This document shows positions 63,257-64,000 of a stretch of 64,000 bases of DNA, one piece after another. Numbering within the stretch: the first letter of the stretch is position 1; each line of letters starts with the position of its first letter. The position numbers and the translations under genes were made by a program. The notes below the pieces were generated by a model. That model did not search any database. It was not told the origin of the DNA and saw only the letters and a program-made list of their open reading frames with translations. This stretch comes from Dermatophagoides farinae (Eukaryota > Arthropoda > Arachnida > Sarcoptiformes > Pyroglyphidae): positions 2,470,501-2,534,500 of the forward strand of contig NC_134683.1 of NCBI RefSeq assembly GCF_024713945.1, written 5' to 3'.

Positions 63257-64000
63257 TTAAAAATCCTTTATCAATTCTGTTTGGGCAATATATTGTGTTC
63301 CAGGTGGTGTACGATAAGTAATAGGCACATGTGAACTAATCCAACCGGGTGCTGGACTTGATTCACGGCTTGGATTATATGCATAATTTATATCATCATT
63401 TTCATCCGGTATAAAACCAGATCTACCGGCTGGTGTTGAATTACTTGGTGGTGGCCAAATACGTGTTGATGATCGTACACGACCATAATTAACGAATGGT
63501 GAATTAGGTCGATCACCATAACCAAAATCACGATCAACTGATTGTGCACGACTTGGTGGCCATGCATATTCTTGATTATGTGGTGAATCTAAATAAAAAA
63601 AAATTGAATTGAATTATTCAAAAAAAAATCGATTATAATATTGCTTACCTCGACCTTCAACATATGCACCTTTATGTACATTTGGTACTGGTGGTGGCCA
63701 TACAGGACGAATTTTTCTACGTTCAATACCAGATAATGATGGCCGTAAATTTTTAATTGTTGGCGGCGTTTGATTAATATATGTTTGCATCTGTCGTGTT
63801 TGTGATGGTAATAATTGATCAACATTAGGAATATTAACAATAGGTAATGGATCTTTCCAATCACGATCCGAACTAATTGAATTAAATCTTTGACGATGAT
63901 TGACACCGAAATATTTTTTCTCATTATTCACCGGTTGTATACCATGATTACCAATTGGTACAATTGATTTGACCATTATACGATTTGTATTGGGCAATCC
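63257..64000 (-). CDS. Unidentified protein with repeated WPPP motifs, C-terminal part (5' end outside window)
   Basis: Two exons, 64000-63649 (running out of the window) and 63588-63257, join in frame across a 60-bp intron to about 227 residues with a stop at 63257-63259. The sequence is Pro/Asn/Arg-rich and disordered-looking, with three spaced aromatic-proline motifs (RPVWPPPVP, YAWPPSRAQS, RIWPPPSNS), about 45 residues apart, then ITYRTPPGTQYIAQTELIKDF at the end. The spacing suggests short linear binding motifs of a cytoskeletal or adaptor protein. Its position next to Zasp52 in the same direction makes an upstream, alternative Zasp-related transcription unit conceivable, but I see no PDZ, ZM or LIM residue pattern here and do not assign a family. 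Confidence 0.7.

Overview
The window reads as nuclear DNA of a small-genome animal, most likely an acariform (astigmatid, house-dust-mite-like) mite. This is inferred from the strongly AT-rich sequence, introns of about 45-70 bp with plain GT...AG sites, tightly packed genes on both strands, very abundant trinucleotide microsatellites (ATG/CAT, CAA/TTG), and the protein set: a fungal-protease-inhibitor-like secreted peptide, Orai, MTTP, GCN1, MLH1, Eps15 and Zasp52. No search was run; identities come from recognising family sequences, and exon boundaries were set by splice sites plus reading-frame continuity.

Layout. 1-4.1 kb: 3' end of a di-N-acetylchitobiase gene (+), a small Cys-rich secreted inhibitor-like gene (-), and an Orai calcium-channel gene (-) with a very long low-complexity N-terminus. 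4.1-17.4 kb: about 13 kb with no supportable gene, full of simple repeats. 17.4-23.2 kb: MTTP (-) and a crotonase-family enzyme (+), divergent. 23.5-33.8 kb: GCN1 (+, 5 coding exons, 2710 aa) and a TMEM120/TACAN homologue (+), with an unassigned antisense reading frame between them. 34.7-43.2 kb: a spinster-type MFS transporter (-), MLH1 (+), a C6orf120/UPF0669 homologue (-) convergent with MLH1, and a divergent type I TGF-beta/BMP receptor kinase (-).

43.8-47.8 kb: a gene-poor island bounded by 36-bp inverted repeats (30/36 identical). It holds a 210-bp TA-flanked MITE, a satellite of about 170-bp units made of nested hairpins, a tRNA-like B-box fragment, a short tandem duplication, a 13-copy ACTGAYC-type array, and small intron-like segments on the + strand. 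This is the most unusual part of the window.

47.9-64 kb: ETFDH (-), Eps15 (+), a C4orf33/UPF0462 homologue with a signal-peptide-like start (+), a 13-exon Zasp52/LDB3-type PDZ-LIM gene (-), and the end of an unidentified WPPP-motif protein (-).

The genes are mostly housekeeping (translation stress sensing, mismatch repair, lipid loading, fatty-acid electron transfer, endocytosis, lysosomal transport) plus muscle and signalling genes. They are neighbours rather than one pathway. Points most worth a second look are the Orai pore-helix Arg/Lys-to-Gln change, the DFG-to-DFA change in the receptor kinase, the 4-kb inverted-repeat island and its hairpin satellite, and the unassigned antisense frame upstream of TMEM120.
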